DNA of 64,000 nt from assembly GCA_964442965.1 (NCBI GenBank), contig CAYUBE010000001.1, positions 1 to 64,000 of the forward strand, in the 5' to 3' direction. A program made the translations under genes and the position numbers. This DNA comes from CAJAQL01 sp964442965. GTDB lineage: Bacteria; Patescibacteriota; Minisyncoccia; UBA6257; 2-01-FULL-56-20. The notes under the pieces were generated by a model. The model was not told the origin of the DNA, did not search any database, and saw only the letters and a list, made by a program, of their open reading frames with translations. Every line of letters starts with the position of its first letter. Positions within the stretch are counted from its first letter, which is position 1. Shown piece after piece: positions 31,482-40,630 of the stretch.

Positions 31482-31781
31482 ATGGCTATCATCGTTGAAG
31501 AAGAAAAAAAGAGCAATAACATCCTTGCACTCCTGGGGTGGGTCGTCGTACTTGCGATCATTGTGGCGGCCGTTTATTACGTCTTTTTTGTCGAACCTCC
31601 CTCGGCCATTATTCTGCCAACGGGAAATTTGCAGAGCGTCGGTTCTCTTCCTGCGACGGCGGTAAGTCCGCAGGACGTGGTGAATAATGAAGAGTTTCAG
31701 GCGCTCCAGCAATATGTTGCGGAGCCGACGTCAACGGGCCCGGTTTCCGTGGGACGCCAGAATCCGTTCATCGCGCCATAA
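31482..31781 (+). CDS. Small pilus-cluster membrane protein (PilP-like position)
   Basis: 99 aa. Charged N-terminus (VEEEKKSNN), one membrane helix (about 14-38, ILALLGWVVVLAIIVAAVYY) and an extracytoplasmic part ending GRQNPFIAP. The ending resembles the R-x-PF motif of PilP or of pilus alignment proteins, but the protein is too short to be a full PilP. It starts 4 nt after the PilO-like gene and is clearly part of the cluster. Confidence 0.7.
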   Translation: MAIIVEEEKKSNNILALLGWVVVLAIIVAAVYYVFFVEPPSAIILPTGNLQSVGSLPATAVSPQDVVNNEEFQALQQYVAEPTSTGPVSVGRQNPFIAP

Positions 31782-31792
31782 AAGTGAATCAG

Positions 31793-31860
31793 GATTTATG
31801 AACCAAGATTCAAGAGCAAATCATTCCTGAGTCTTGGTTCATGATTCCTGAATCTATTTT
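31793..31860. repeat. Intergenic palindrome, GATTC family, before dfrA
   Basis: ATGAACCAAGA and TCTTGGTTCAT form a perfect 11-bp stem, with outer GAATCAGG/CCTGAATC pairing. The repeat directly abuts the dfrA start and may act as terminator of the pilus operon or as a leader hairpin. Confidence 0.7.
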
Positions 31861-31865
31861 TGACT

Positions 31866-32354
31866 ATGATAATTTCGCTCATCGCAGCAGCGGGGGACGG
31901 CAATAATGCCATCGGTTTCGAGGGGAAGATTCCATGGCATCTGCCGGCCGATTTTAGGCACTTCAAGGAACTTACGCTTGGCCATCCGGTCATCATGGGA
32001 CAGAAAACGTTTGAGTCCATCGGAAAGCCGCTTCCCGACAGGAAGAATATCGTCATCACGAACAATGCCGAGTATCGCGCCGAAGGCTGCCTAGTGGCGC
32101 ATTCACTTGAAGAAGCGCTTGCGGCGACGAAGGACGCAGATGAGGTTTTTGTCATTGGCGGCGGACAGATATATCACCTTGCGTTACCTGAAGCCCGAAA
32201 AATATATCTTACTAGAGTACATGGAACATTCAACGGAGACACGTTTTTCCCGGCTATCGATGAGAACGAATGGCGCCTCGTGAGCTCCGAACCGCACTTC
32301 AAGGACGAAAAGAATCCGTTCGACTACACGTTTTGCGTCTACGAAAGAAAATAG
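31866..32354 (+). CDS. dfrA: Dihydrofolate reductase
   Basis: Reduces dihydrofolate to tetrahydrofolate with NADPH. 162 aa from the ATG at 31866. Typical features are ISLIAAAGDGNNAIGFEGKIPWHLPADFRHFKELT (family start with the substrate-binding Asp in LPADF), GHPVIMGQKTFESIGKPLPDR and FVIGGGQIY. Needed to recycle folate after thyA, which lies 1.6 kb away on the other strand. Confidence 0.95.
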   Translation: MIISLIAAAGDGNNAIGFEGKIPWHLPADFRHFKELTLGHPVIMGQKTFESIGKPLPDRKNIVITNNAEYRAEGCLVAHSLEEALAATKDADEVFVIGGGQIYHLALPEARKIYLTRVHGTFNGDTFFPAIDENEWRLVSSEPHFKDEKNPFDYTFCVYERK

Positions 32355-32396
32355 AATTTTAGAAACTTTTCATCTCCCGCTTGATAGCATGTTTCC

Positions 32397-32942
32397 ATGC
32401 GGGAGAATAATTACGCGTTTATTGATAGCCAGAACGTGAACCTTGGCATTCGCGCGCTCGGGTGGCAATTGGATTTCAGAAAATTCAGGACTTACTTAGA
32501 GGATAAATATAGCGTCACGAAGGCGTATCTTTTTATCGGCTATATTCCCCAAAATGAGCGAATGTATACCGCGCTCCGAAGTTTTGGTTATGTGTTGGTC
32601 TTCAAGCCGACATTAAAAAATGAGCGAGGAATTATAAAAGGGAATTGCGATGGCGAGCTTATTCTACAGGCGATGATTGATTATCCGAATTATGAAAAGG
32701 CCGTCATTGTGACAGGGGATGGCGATTTTTACTGTCTTGCAAGATACCTTTGGCAGTATCATAAGCTATCAAAGATACTCATTCCCGACAAAGATCGTTA
32801 TTCTTCGCTTCTTAAAGATTTTAGTATTCCGGAAAACAATATGCTCGATTTCATGAATTCTCTTAAAAATAAATTAGAATATCTTTCAAATGAAAAAGGC
32901 TCTCGTCGGGACGAAACCCTTAGAGAACCTTTCTCGTCGTGA
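32397..32942 (+). CDS. NYN-domain (PIN-like) nuclease, LabA/DUF88 family
   Basis: 181 aa. The acidic PIN-like active site is visible: FIDSQNVN (Asp10, Asn13), NCDGELILQAMIDY and VTGDGDFYCLARYL. NYN proteins are predicted metal-dependent RNases. The last ~20 residues (SNEKGSRRDETLREPFSS) look appended and run into repeat DNA. Target unknown. Confidence 0.85.
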   Translation: MRENNYAFIDSQNVNLGIRALGWQLDFRKFRTYLEDKYSVTKAYLFIGYIPQNERMYTALRSFGYVLVFKPTLKNERGIIKGNCDGELILQAMIDYPNYEKAVIVTGDGDFYCLARYLWQYHKLSKILIPDKDRYSSLLKDFSIPENNMLDFMNSLKNKLEYLSNEKGSRRDETLREPFSS

Positions 32943-33214
32943 TTGCCTTTATGGTAGACGAACTGATGCGGTTCGTCAAATTGCGTTTAATGATTTTTTA
33001 ATGCCTGAGCATTGGGAATCGGTCATTCCGAGCTTTGCGAGGAATCTTTTCTTTGTTCTTATGGGGCTAATTCGCACGAATTGGTCCCATAAGGAATTTT
33101 TGGATGGCAAAACACAGAATTTGACAGAATCCAATAGTTTGTTCTATATTTATCTCCAGTAAGCCATCATTTTAAGTGATGGTATTTAAAAAATATAAAC
33201 AGAAAGGAACCGCC
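32943..33214 (+). other. Spacer with a palindromic repeat fragment
   Basis: A fragment of the TGTCATTCCG family lies at about 33022-33045 (GTCATTCCGAGC-TTT-GCGAGGAATC). A short frame (90 codons) spans this stretch but looks like translated repeat DNA. No gene is supported. Confidence 0.45.
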
Positions 33215-33853
33215 ATGAAAAAGAATCATGGAACCGCCTTGCTCCACGTTGATGGGGCGTACGTAGAATTTCAGCAGGCAGTAATTCGCGCACTGCCGAG
33301 AGATATCCCTTGTGATATTGCTCTGGGATGGCAAAGAAACGGGGAAGGACTCACAAAAGTTCTTCGCGAAGCTTTGCTTCCGCCAGCAGAAGAGGATTTC
33401 CTCCGCGAAACCGGAGAACTTTCAATTCAAATTCCGGCCTTGAAGCGACCAACACTAAAGCAGCTTCAGGAAAAATGGTCTTGGATAGAGTCCATCGAAC
33501 GGGATAATTCGACCGAAGAATCGGTAACACTTAATCTGGCAACGGTTCTCCGCGTTGACGAAAAAAATTTAATCAACAACAAAGAATATGAACGTCGCCT
33601 TTCCCCAAATATCTCCCGGCTACTCGGTTGCCAGCATTTTGAATGGTTAGTTAGTCATCAGGATGAATATCCCGTCTTCATGAATTTACTCGGAAAAATC
33701 TATATCGACTTTCCAGGGCTTGTCGCGCTGGGCAAGGATGGCTTCCGTGGCGTCCCGTATAGCAATCAGAATGGCGAGCGTTGGGGCGCGAGCTGGCGCT
33801 GGCTTAGCGGTAACTTCCATCAGAACGGGCGTGTTGCCGTGTCCAGCAAATAA
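33215..33853 (+). CDS. Conserved-looking protein of unknown function
   Basis: 212 aa from the ATG at 33215, chosen because AGAAAGGA precedes it by about 8 nt. No membrane helix or known motif. The C-terminal half is Trp/Gly/Asn-rich (GVPYSNQNGERWGASWRWLSGNFHQ), reminiscent of proteins that end in a compact beta domain. The central part is helical (KQLQEKWSWIESIERDNSTE). The motif HFEWLVSHQDEYPVFMNLL is distinctive. Function not recognised. Confidence 0.65.
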   Translation: MKKNHGTALLHVDGAYVEFQQAVIRALPRDIPCDIALGWQRNGEGLTKVLREALLPPAEEDFLRETGELSIQIPALKRPTLKQLQEKWSWIESIERDNSTEESVTLNLATVLRVDEKNLINNKEYERRLSPNISRLLGCQHFEWLVSHQDEYPVFMNLLGKIYIDFPGLVALGKDGFRGVPYSNQNGERWGASWRWLSGNFHQNGRVAVSSK

Positions 33854-33960
33854 CAAAACCTTCGAACTTGGGTGTTTGGGAATTTCGGTCCCCCCACCTC
33901 CTTTATTCTCGGGTTTCTGGCTCCGCAGTGAATACTGTTGGAGCCCTTTTTTATGAAAAG

Positions 33961-34959
33961 CTAGTTATCTTTTTTCTCCGTGAATTTTTTCCACGAATCG
34001 GTGACGAGGCCGCCGGTCGGGGCGAGCTCGGCTTTGATCGTAGGATGCGGATCATAACCCTCGATTTTCGCGTGTTCAGGTTTGAATTCATCGATGGTTT
34101 TAAACGATGGGTCGAGGACAAGCTTTGGCAATGGCTTTGGCTCACGCGCAAGCTGTTCCTTCACGGCATCCTTATGATTATCATAAATATGGACGTCGCC
34201 GAAGGTGTGGATGAATTCGCCCGGCTGGTTGCCCGTTACCTGTGCGAGGATTGCGGTGAGAAGGGAATAGCTTGCGATGTTGAACGGCACGCCGAGGAAG
34301 GTGTCAGCCGAACGCTGATAGAGATGAAGCGATAATTTTCCGTTCTTCACGTTGCATTGCCACATGTTGTGGCAGATCGGGAAGCGGCACGCCTCCTCAG
34401 GAAGTGCCATTTCATAGAGATATTCCGGGTCCCATGCGGAAACGAGGGCATTGTGCGCGTCAGGATCTTTTTTCAGATCATTTACGAGCCATTGAACCTG
34501 ATCCACGGTCCGGCCATTCTTCCCTGGCCAGCGGCGCCAGAGTTCGCCGTAGATGTGCGGCAGTTCGCCGTAAGTTTTAGCGAAAGTTTCATCGCTCGCG
34601 AGCTTCGCGATAAATTCGTCTTTTGTGAGCGGTGGCAGCCCACCGCAATCCATTTTTTCGCGATAGATCTTGTACGGATAGTCGTCCCAGATATGGACGT
34701 TATTGTCCACGAGGTATTTGATGTTCGATTGGCCGGACAAGAACCACGCAAGCTCGTAAAGCACGCCTTTCCAATAAACTTTTTTCGTGGTGAGAAGGGG
34801 AAATCCTTCGCCGAGATCAAAGCGGAGCTGGCGGCCGAAAACGCTCCACGTGACCGCGCCGGTTCCCTTATCTTCCTGCCGCTCGCCATGGTCCAAGATG
34901 TCTTGCAGGAGATCAAGATATTGATATTCAGGATGCCGATGATTTGGTGAAGTTTCCAT
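33961..34959 (-). CDS. thyA: Thymidylate synthase
   Basis: Methylates dUMP to dTMP with methylene-tetrahydrofolate. 332 aa from the ATG at 34959, which has GGAG 4 nt upstream; a start at 34995 is possible. Catalytic Cys in FPICHNMWQ, the QRSADTFLGVPFNI signature, N-terminal PLLTTKKVYWKG and the C-terminal HTFGDVHIYDNH are intact. Partners dfrA, glyA, folD, dcd and ndk are all nearby. Confidence 0.96.
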   Translation of the reverse strand: METSPNHRHPEYQYLDLLQDILDHGERQEDKGTGAVTWSVFGRQLRFDLGEGFPLLTTKKVYWKGVLYELAWFLSGQSNIKYLVDNNVHIWDDYPYKIYREKMDCGGLPPLTKDEFIAKLASDETFAKTYGELPHIYGELWRRWPGKNGRTVDQVQWLVNDLKKDPDAHNALVSAWDPEYLYEMALPEEACRFPICHNMWQCNVKNGKLSLHLYQRSADTFLGVPFNIASYSLLTAILAQVTGNQPGEFIHTFGDVHIYDNHKDAVKEQLAREPKPLPKLVLDPSFKTIDEFKPEHAKIEGYDPHPTIKAELAPTGGLVTDSWKKFTEKKDN

Positions 34960-35003
34960 TAGCTCCAGTTTATCACGAATGAGCATCTGTGCCAAAGCAA
35001 TAA

Positions 35004-35034
35004 AAGACCCGCTAATTATAAGCGGGTTTTTTTA
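35004..35034. terminator. Terminator between ndk and thyA
   Basis: ACCCGCT and AGCGGGT pair around a short AT loop, with a T-run on the plus side (35026-35033). The ndk stop codon is inside the hairpin. Confidence 0.65.
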
Positions 35035-35488
35035 AATATTTTTTAACGTGCTCTATCCCTGCTGCGTCATAGAAGGATAGAAAAGAAAAGATTTCTCGTT
35101 TAGCGGCTTCGACGCCATCAGAAGCATGCACCGTATTGAACGGCCCGCCGGCGCTCATAAAGTCATGCCGGATAGTTCCGGAAACCGCTTGTTGTGGGTC
35201 TCTGGCTCCGTTTATTTCCCGAATACGCCTGACGACATCTTTGCCTTGTAATATCAGGCCAACTACGGGGCCGCTCGACATGGCAAGTGTTAACCCGGTA
35301 TAGAAGGGCTTATTACTGTGCTCTTTGTAAAATCTGCCTGCCTTTTCCCGCGTCATAGTGATGGGCGGGAATATCATGACAGGTTCCAGTCCTGCGTCAG
35401 TATATCTTTTTATAATTGCCTCGACCCAATTGTTCGCAACGGCGTCGGGTTTTATGAGGACGAAAGTTTGCTCTAGTTCGGGACCCAT
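35012..35488 (-). CDS. ndk: Nucleoside diphosphate kinase
   Basis: Transfers gamma-phosphate between nucleoside di- and triphosphates by a phospho-His. 158 aa. Phosphate-binding start TFVLIKPDAV, active-site His in NTVHASDG and SGTIRHDF are present. A strong AAAGGAGG ribosome site precedes the ATG. It lies upstream of thyA on the same strand and completes dTTP supply. Confidence 0.93.
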   Translation of the reverse strand: MGPELEQTFVLIKPDAVANNWVEAIIKRYTDAGLEPVMIFPPITMTREKAGRFYKEHSNKPFYTGLTLAMSSGPVVGLILQGKDVVRRIREINGARDPQQAVSGTIRHDFMSAGGPFNTVHASDGVEAAKREIFSFLSFYDAAGIEHVKKYLKKPAYN

Positions 35489-35585
35489 ACAGGCCTCCTT
35501 TCTTTTTTATTGTTTAATATATAACTACTAAAAATAAACGTAGCACGCTTTTGCGCACATGACAAGAAAAAACGAGCAAGCAAAC

Positions 35586-36260
35586 TTACTCTATCGTAAA
35601 TACTTTTTCGGTGCCGTAATATTCCGGCCAGTGGGCGTTGTAGTAGGCGAACATCCGTGCGAGGCGTTCCTGCTTGAGTTCCTCGCATCCGACGCTCTGC
35701 ATGAGCTTGCGGAGATTCGCTTTTGTTTCGTCGGCACGCGCAGGATCGGTTTCGATGGATTCGAATTCTGCTAGATAACCATAACCGGCGTTGCGATCGA
35801 TCGTGACATTCACGCCGGAAAATTTATATTCGGTCCGCTCGCGTGACCATTTTGATTGATAGGTAAAACCGGCAGCGAGAATCACATTGTCGAGGTCGTC
35901 AAGCGACATATCTATTTTTTCTTCGAATTCCCGACGTGCCGTGCCATTCGTGCTCGTGGTGTCATCAATCGAAGCTTTCAGAACGAGGAACACGGCGCCG
36001 TCGGCGTCGCGCGTACGGAGCGAAATTTCTTTTGCCTTCGTTGCAACGTCGAGAAACGTCGAGCGAACGCTTTCATCTTTTAAAACCTCTGCGACTTTCT
36101 TGAAATCGCCGTTGCCTTGGAAATAATGATTGAGTTGCCGATGAGACCCGATGCTTTTGAGTTCTGGATCTGTTGCCTTCATTTTCGCTTCCAGGATTTC
36201 CGCGTTTTCGCGGCTGCCGAGAAGAGATTTGATCTCTATTTCGTATTGTTCGTTATTCAT
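35586..36260 (-). CDS. CYTH-domain phosphohydrolase/cyclase
   Basis: 224 aa. The tunnel-fold signature ExExK is at the N-terminus (YEIEIKSLL), followed by basic strands KEISLRTRD and VFLVLKAS and acidic strand REFEEKID; later SKWSRERTEYKF, VTIDRNAGYG and YLAEFESI. CYTH enzymes act on triphosphates (thiamine triphosphate, inorganic triphosphate, or adenylate cyclase AC-IV). Substrate cannot be told from sequence. Confidence 0.87.
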   Translation of the reverse strand: MNNEQYEIEIKSLLGSRENAEILEAKMKATDPELKSIGSHRQLNHYFQGNGDFKKVAEVLKDESVRSTFLDVATKAKEISLRTRDADGAVFLVLKASIDDTTSTNGTARREFEEKIDMSLDDLDNVILAAGFTYQSKWSRERTEYKFSGVNVTIDRNAGYGYLAEFESIETDPARADETKANLRKLMQSVGCEELKQERLARMFAYYNAHWPEYYGTEKVFTIE

Positions 36261-36282
36261 AATTATAAAAAAATGTTTTTTT

Positions 36283-36310
36283 ACTTGCTTATTTAACTAA
36301 ATAAGCAAGT
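36283..36310. repeat. 12-bp perfect inverted repeat ACTTGCTTATTT
   Basis: ACTTGCTTATTT (36283-36294) and AAATAAGCAAGT (36299-36310) with a 4-nt loop, preceded by a T-run on the plus strand. It may terminate dcd transcription on the minus strand. Similar core to 209-236. Confidence 0.65.
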
Positions 36311-36328
36311 GAGATTATTTTTCTCAGT

Positions 36329-36931
36329 TCACTGCGATTTTTTGTCATCTATTTCTTTCCCTTCGACATCCTGCGAAAGTTTCGAGGCGAGCGGCTGTTC
36401 CTGTCCGGCATACTTGTTTCCTTTTTTGAGATAGTAGGGCACGTCAACTTTGCTCGACACTTCTTCAAAGGTAAACGAGCAGACGCGCATGCCGGGGTGA
36501 AGGAGCACCGGGACCACGCCGAGGTTGCCAAGCTCCATCACGGGCTTCCCGCGCCATCCCGGATCGAACACCGACGCCGTGCCGTGGACGATGATGCCGA
36601 GCCGGCCGAGCGAACTGCGCCCTTCAATGCGCCCTACAAGATTATCCGCGATCTCAAGCCATTCGCGTGTCGTCGCGAGGACGAGTTCACCGGGCTGGAG
36701 CGTGATCGCTTCATCATCCGGAACCGTGAAGGTTTCCATGATCTCATCAATGTTTTGCGCGGTGCGGGCATCGATGAAAGGGATCTTTGAGCGGCGGAAT
36801 GTTCGGAATTCATTGCCGAGATGGAGATCGAGCGAGCATGAACCGAGCTGGGTCGAAAAATCGGGCGTTGGGGTAAGCTTGATGCGGCCATCAGCAAGGG
36901 CCTTTTTGATGTCACGGTCGGAAAGAATCAT
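36329..36931 (-). CDS. dcd: dCTP deaminase
   Basis: Deaminates d(C)TP to dUTP; some are bifunctional and yield dUMP for thyA. 200 aa. The signature EGRSSLGRLGIIVHGTA, then FDPGWRGKPVMELGN and the catalytic Glu/Arg/Ser set in this region are clear. It provides dUMP for thymidylate synthase nearby. Confidence 0.94.
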   Translation of the reverse strand: MILSDRDIKKALADGRIKLTPTPDFSTQLGSCSLDLHLGNEFRTFRRSKIPFIDARTAQNIDEIMETFTVPDDEAITLQPGELVLATTREWLEIADNLVGRIEGRSSLGRLGIIVHGTASVFDPGWRGKPVMELGNLGVVPVLLHPGMRVCSFTFEEVSSKVDVPYYLKKGNKYAGQEQPLASKLSQDVEGKEIDDKKSQ

Positions 36932-37023
36932 GGAGTAAGTATATCGCGCCGTGCGGTGCGAGGCAATGCGTGGTAAAATTGCGCTATGGTGTAACAGGGA
37001 TCATATTATCTTTGCGAGGTTTT

Positions 37024-37055
37024 TTTATTCTCATGTTCTTAAGAATATGAGAATA
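37024..37055. repeat. 32-bp palindrome with TTCTTAAGAA centre
   Basis: TTATTCTCAT-G-TTCTTAAGAA-T-ATGAGAATAA is palindromic apart from a G-T pair. A second copy (59973-59996) has the same centre but CAC/GTG in place of CAT/ATG, that is, a compensated change. It lies 90 nt upstream of glyA, followed by a TGTCATTCCG-type fragment (about 37070-37105). Confidence 0.7.
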
Positions 37056-37143
37056 AAAACGTTAGCAGAAACCTGGATTCCGTGTCGGGGTACGGAACGA
37101 CAGAGCAGGGCTTGATATGATACAAATTTTAAAAACTACTACC

Positions 37144-38385
37144 ATGAAGGACAAAAAAATAGAGACTCTTATCAAGAAGGAAACAAAGCGACAAAACGAT
37201 ACGCTCGGCATGATTCCGTCCGAGAATATCGTGTCCCATGAAGTGCGTGAAGCCTTAGGATCGGTGTTGACGAATAAGTATGCCGAGGGATATCCGCATG
37301 CGCGCTATTATTGCGGCAACGAAGTGGTGGATGAGCTTGAAGATCTTTGCCGTGAGCGGGCGCTTGGGGCATTCGGTCTCTCGGGAAAAAAATGGCATGC
37401 GAACGTTCAACCGTATTCCGGGTCGCCCGCAAACCTCGCGGTCTATCTGGCCCTTGTCCCGCCCGGTGAAAAAATCATGGGGCTTCAGCTCGACATGGGC
37501 GGACATCTTACGCACGGCCATAAAGTGAGCGCGACGGGAAAATTCTGGAAAGCGGTGCAGTACGGCGTTGATCCGAAAACGGAAAAGCTCGATTACGGCG
37601 CGATCGCCAAGATGGCGGAACGGGAACAGCCGAAGATCATTGTTGCGGGATATACGGCGTATCCGCGCATTATCGACTTCAAAAAGTTCCGCGCTATCGC
37701 GGATTCGGTCGGCGCGTATCTTCTGGTCGATATGTCTCATGTCGCCGGCCTCGTCGCGGGGAAAGCATATCCGTCGCCGTTTCCGTATGCGGACGTCGTG
37801 ATGGCGACGACGCACAAGACATTGCGCGGCCCGCGCGGGGCAATCCTTTTTGCAAACCGGGAATCGAAGATCGCAGCAAAGAACGGAGTCGACATTCCCA
37901 AATTGCTTGATCGTGCGGTATTTCCGGGACTTCAAGGCGGACCGCATATGAATCAGATTGCGGGAACGGCGGTCGCTCTTTTCGAAGCTCAACGGCCGGC
38001 GTTCGGAAAATATGCGGTGCAGGTGGTAAAAAATGCAAAGGCACTCGCGAATGAGCTCTCGCGCCTCGGCTGGCGGGTTGTTTCCGGTGGCACTGACACG
38101 CATCTGGTGCTGTTTGAAGTCGCCTCGAAGGGCATTGGCGGCCAGGAGGCGAGTGTGCGGCTTGAAGCAAACGGCATCGTCACAAATAAAAACACCATTC
38201 CATACGACACGAATCCACCGGCAAATCCATCGGGAATCCGCCTCGGTACGCCGTCTCTTTCAACGCGCGGCATGAAAGAAAAGGAAATGAAAACCGTGGC
38301 GCGGCTGATCCATGCCGTGCTCGCGGAGAATAAGAATGTGAAACGCGAAGTCCTTGCGCTGACTAAAAAATTCCCGATCAAGTAA
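37144..38385 (+). CDS. glyA: Serine hydroxymethyltransferase
   Basis: PLP enzyme converting serine and tetrahydrofolate to glycine and methylene-tetrahydrofolate, the methyl donor for ThyA. 413 aa from the ATG at 37144 (a frame extends to 37117). PLP-Lys in MATTHKTLRGPRGA, substrate region NKYAEGYPHARYYCGNE, and HVAGLVAGKAYPSPF are typical. Confidence 0.96.
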   Translation: MKDKKIETLIKKETKRQNDTLGMIPSENIVSHEVREALGSVLTNKYAEGYPHARYYCGNEVVDELEDLCRERALGAFGLSGKKWHANVQPYSGSPANLAVYLALVPPGEKIMGLQLDMGGHLTHGHKVSATGKFWKAVQYGVDPKTEKLDYGAIAKMAEREQPKIIVAGYTAYPRIIDFKKFRAIADSVGAYLLVDMSHVAGLVAGKAYPSPFPYADVVMATTHKTLRGPRGAILFANRESKIAAKNGVDIPKLLDRAVFPGLQGGPHMNQIAGTAVALFEAQRPAFGKYAVQVVKNAKALANELSRLGWRVVSGGTDTHLVLFEVASKGIGGQEASVRLEANGIVTNKNTIPYDTNPPANPSGIRLGTPSLSTRGMKEKEMKTVARLIHAVLAENKNVKREVLALTKKFPIK

Positions 38386-38404
38386 CGGGAGGTAGGTGTA
38401 TTTT

Positions 38405-39730
38405 TTATTCGCCCGTCTTGGTTACGGCGGTCTTGACGGTTCTCAAGATAATGAGCGCGTCGAAAATGAGAGATCGATTTTCGAGATAATAGATGTCGTA
38501 TTGGAGTTTTTCACTTACGTCATCCAGGTCGCGGTCGGCATGATGGTTGATTTGCGCCCATCCGGTGAGTCCGGGCTTGAGAATGAGCCGTATTTCGTAG
38601 TAGGGGATTTTCTTTTTCAATTCTGAGACAAATTCGGGGCGCTCCGGCCGCGGGCCGACAAAGGAAATGTCACCGCGGATGATGTTCCAAAGCTGGGGCA
38701 GTTCGTCGAGGTGGCTCGCGCGGAGGAATTTTCCAAATGCCGTCACACGCGCGTCGTTCGAACCCGACGACCACTGTGCGCCATGCTTTTCCGCGTCGTT
38801 CCGCATAGTGCGGAATTTATAGAGCATGAATGGTTGTCCGTTTTGTCCCATGCGAAGCTGGCGATAAATCACGGGGCCGGGCGATGAGAGTTTAACGATG
38901 AGCGCGATGAGAATTTCAAAAGGAAGTAAAACGACCCCGACGATGAGCGCGAAAACAAATTCTGCGGCGCGCTTCAGGGAATCATAATATTTTCCAGCTC
39001 CTTCGATGTTTTCCAGGAACCAAGTTTCTTCGATGTCGGTGAGCGGCACTTTTCGCAGGACGCGCTCATAAAGATCGGCGATGTCGATGACCAGGATGCC
39101 TTTGCCAAAAAGCGTATAGAGCGCGAGCGCGAACGCGGATTCTTTTTTCAAATGGCGCGGCACGGCAATGATGTTGGCGTGGGATTCCGCAACCGCTCGC
39201 TCAAGCGCGGCGGGATCATTCTGTTCGTGAATTTGCTGGACGATGGCGTACCCGAATTGCGGGTTTTCGCGGATGGTTTTTACGATTTCGTCCGCGACCA
39301 GATCGTCGCCTACCAGAACGATCCTGTTGGGCGCCTCTCCGGAAGCGAGGAATGTATTTGCCAAGCGCCGCCAAATGATCTCGATCACGACAAAGATGAG
39401 GAAAAATATGAACAGGTTTGTTTTTGGCGCGATGCCGAAAGCGGGGATGAAATAAAAGAGCAGGATGGCGAGTGTCGCGTTCAAGGCGGTGGCGAGCGCA
39501 AGCGTCCTTAAAAAATCAATATTATTATGAAGCCGCCGAAGGTCGTAGAGCCCTGCGATATAAAAAAGGATAACCCACAAAATAAAAATGATGGTAAACG
39601 GGACGACATGAACGTCCACGAATTGCTCATAAAATCCCGATCCATAGCGCAGGGCGAGGGTCGCCAAAAGGGAAGCGTAGAGCGCCACGATATCACCAAA
39701 GAGAAGAAAGAACGTTTTTATGCGGTTCAT
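38405..39730 (-). CDS. Polyprenyl-phosphate sugar-1-phosphate transferase
   Basis: 441 aa. The N-terminal half holds four to five membrane helices and a CoA-binding-like domain (NRIVLVGDDLVADEIVK). The C-terminal catalytic domain of the bacterial sugar transferase family follows a fifth helix: SPGPVIYRQLRMGQNG, FMLYKFRTMRNDAE, LRASHLDELPQLWNII and VGPRPERPEF. It loads the first sugar of a surface glycan onto undecaprenyl phosphate. WbaP/WcaJ-type topology. Confidence 0.92.
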   Translation of the reverse strand: MNRIKTFFLLFGDIVALYASLLATLALRYGSGFYEQFVDVHVVPFTIIFILWVILFYIAGLYDLRRLHNNIDFLRTLALATALNATLAILLFYFIPAFGIAPKTNLFIFFLIFVVIEIIWRRLANTFLASGEAPNRIVLVGDDLVADEIVKTIRENPQFGYAIVQQIHEQNDPAALERAVAESHANIIAVPRHLKKESAFALALYTLFGKGILVIDIADLYERVLRKVPLTDIEETWFLENIEGAGKYYDSLKRAAEFVFALIVGVVLLPFEILIALIVKLSSPGPVIYRQLRMGQNGQPFMLYKFRTMRNDAEKHGAQWSSGSNDARVTAFGKFLRASHLDELPQLWNIIRGDISFVGPRPERPEFVSELKKKIPYYEIRLILKPGLTGWAQINHHADRDLDDVSEKLQYDIYYLENRSLIFDALIILRTVKTAVTKTGE

Positions 39731-39803
39731 TTGCGGGAACGGATTTGTTTTTTACTATAACACAAAACTGACAAAAAAGTTAAAACAGTGATATGATAAA
39801 AAA

Positions 39804-40622
39804 ATGGAAATGATAGACGGAAAGGCGATTGCGGATAATATCCTGAAAAAACTGAAAGTTCGTCTCGTGCCGAAGAAATTTTTCGGTGCGGTTTTGGTTG
39901 GCGACGATAAAAGCTCGGTGAGTTTTTTGAAGCAGAAAGAAAAAACAGCCAAGGAGCTTGGTATCGATTTTCGGCTTTATCGTTTTTCTGAGACGATCCA
40001 AAATGACGAGCTTCGGCAAGAGGTCGGGAAGATCGCCGCGCATAAAACCTGCGGCGGAGCGCTGATCCAGTTGCCGTTACCCGCACATCTGAATCAGCAA
40101 TACATTCTGAACGCAATTCCAAAGGAAAAAGACGTCGATGTTCTTTCGGAGCGTGCCATAGGGGCTTTTTACGCGGACCGTAGCATTCTTCTTCCGCCCG
40201 CCGTCGGAGTGGTGGAAGAGCTTATCGCAAATCGCAAGTTGCAAATCGCTCACTGTTCCGTAGCCGTCGTCGGCCTCGGTTTCTTGGTGGGCAGGCCGGT
40301 CGCGAATTGGATCATGCGGCGCGCGAAGGAAACATTGCTTCTCCGAAGCGTGAGCGATCTTGGTTTTTTGAAATATGCTGACATTGTGGTTACGAGCGTT
40401 GGAAAGGCAGGTCTTATCGTGCCCGATATGCTGAAGGACGGCGCTGGCGTTATTGATTTCGGTTACGGAATACTCGACGGAAAATATTCCGGCGATCTCG
40501 ATACGAGGGAATTAGCGATGAGCGATTCGCGATTGGCGTTTTATACGCCGACTCCGGGCGGCACTGGTCCAATTGATGTGGCAAAGCTGTTCGAAAATTT
40601 CTACGAATTGAATAGGGAATAG
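39804..40622 (+). CDS. folD: Methylenetetrahydrofolate dehydrogenase/cyclohydrolase
   Basis: Interconverts methylene-, methenyl- and formyl-tetrahydrofolate with NADP+. 272 aa. Catalytic Lys region SSVSFLKQKEKTAKELG, GALIQLPLPAHLNQQ, DVDVLSERAIGAFY, the Rossmann VVGLGFLVGRPVANW and the end TPTPGGTGPIDVAKL are present. Between VVEELI and VAVVGLG about 10 extra residues (ANRKLQIAHC) come from a short repeat shared with tsaE, an in-frame insertion. Confidence 0.93.
   Translation: MEMIDGKAIADNILKKLKVRLVPKKFFGAVLVGDDKSSVSFLKQKEKTAKELGIDFRLYRFSETIQNDELRQEVGKIAAHKTCGGALIQLPLPAHLNQQYILNAIPKEKDVDVLSERAIGAFYADRSILLPPAVGVVEELIANRKLQIAHCSVAVVGLGFLVGRPVANWIMRRAKETLLLRSVSDLGFLKYADIVVTSVGKAGLIVPDMLKDGAGVIDFGYGILDGKYSGDLDTRELAMSDSRLAFYTPTPGGTGPIDVAKLFENFYELNRE
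40228..40256. repeat. Repeat element inserted in frame in folD
   Basis: Contains TTGCAAATCGCT (40239-40250), identical to tsaE 13411-13422, and similar flanks (GCAAG before, TGTT after). Encodes NRKLQIAHC at the junction of the two FolD domains. Confidence 0.6.
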
Positions 40623-40630
40623 GAAAATAT

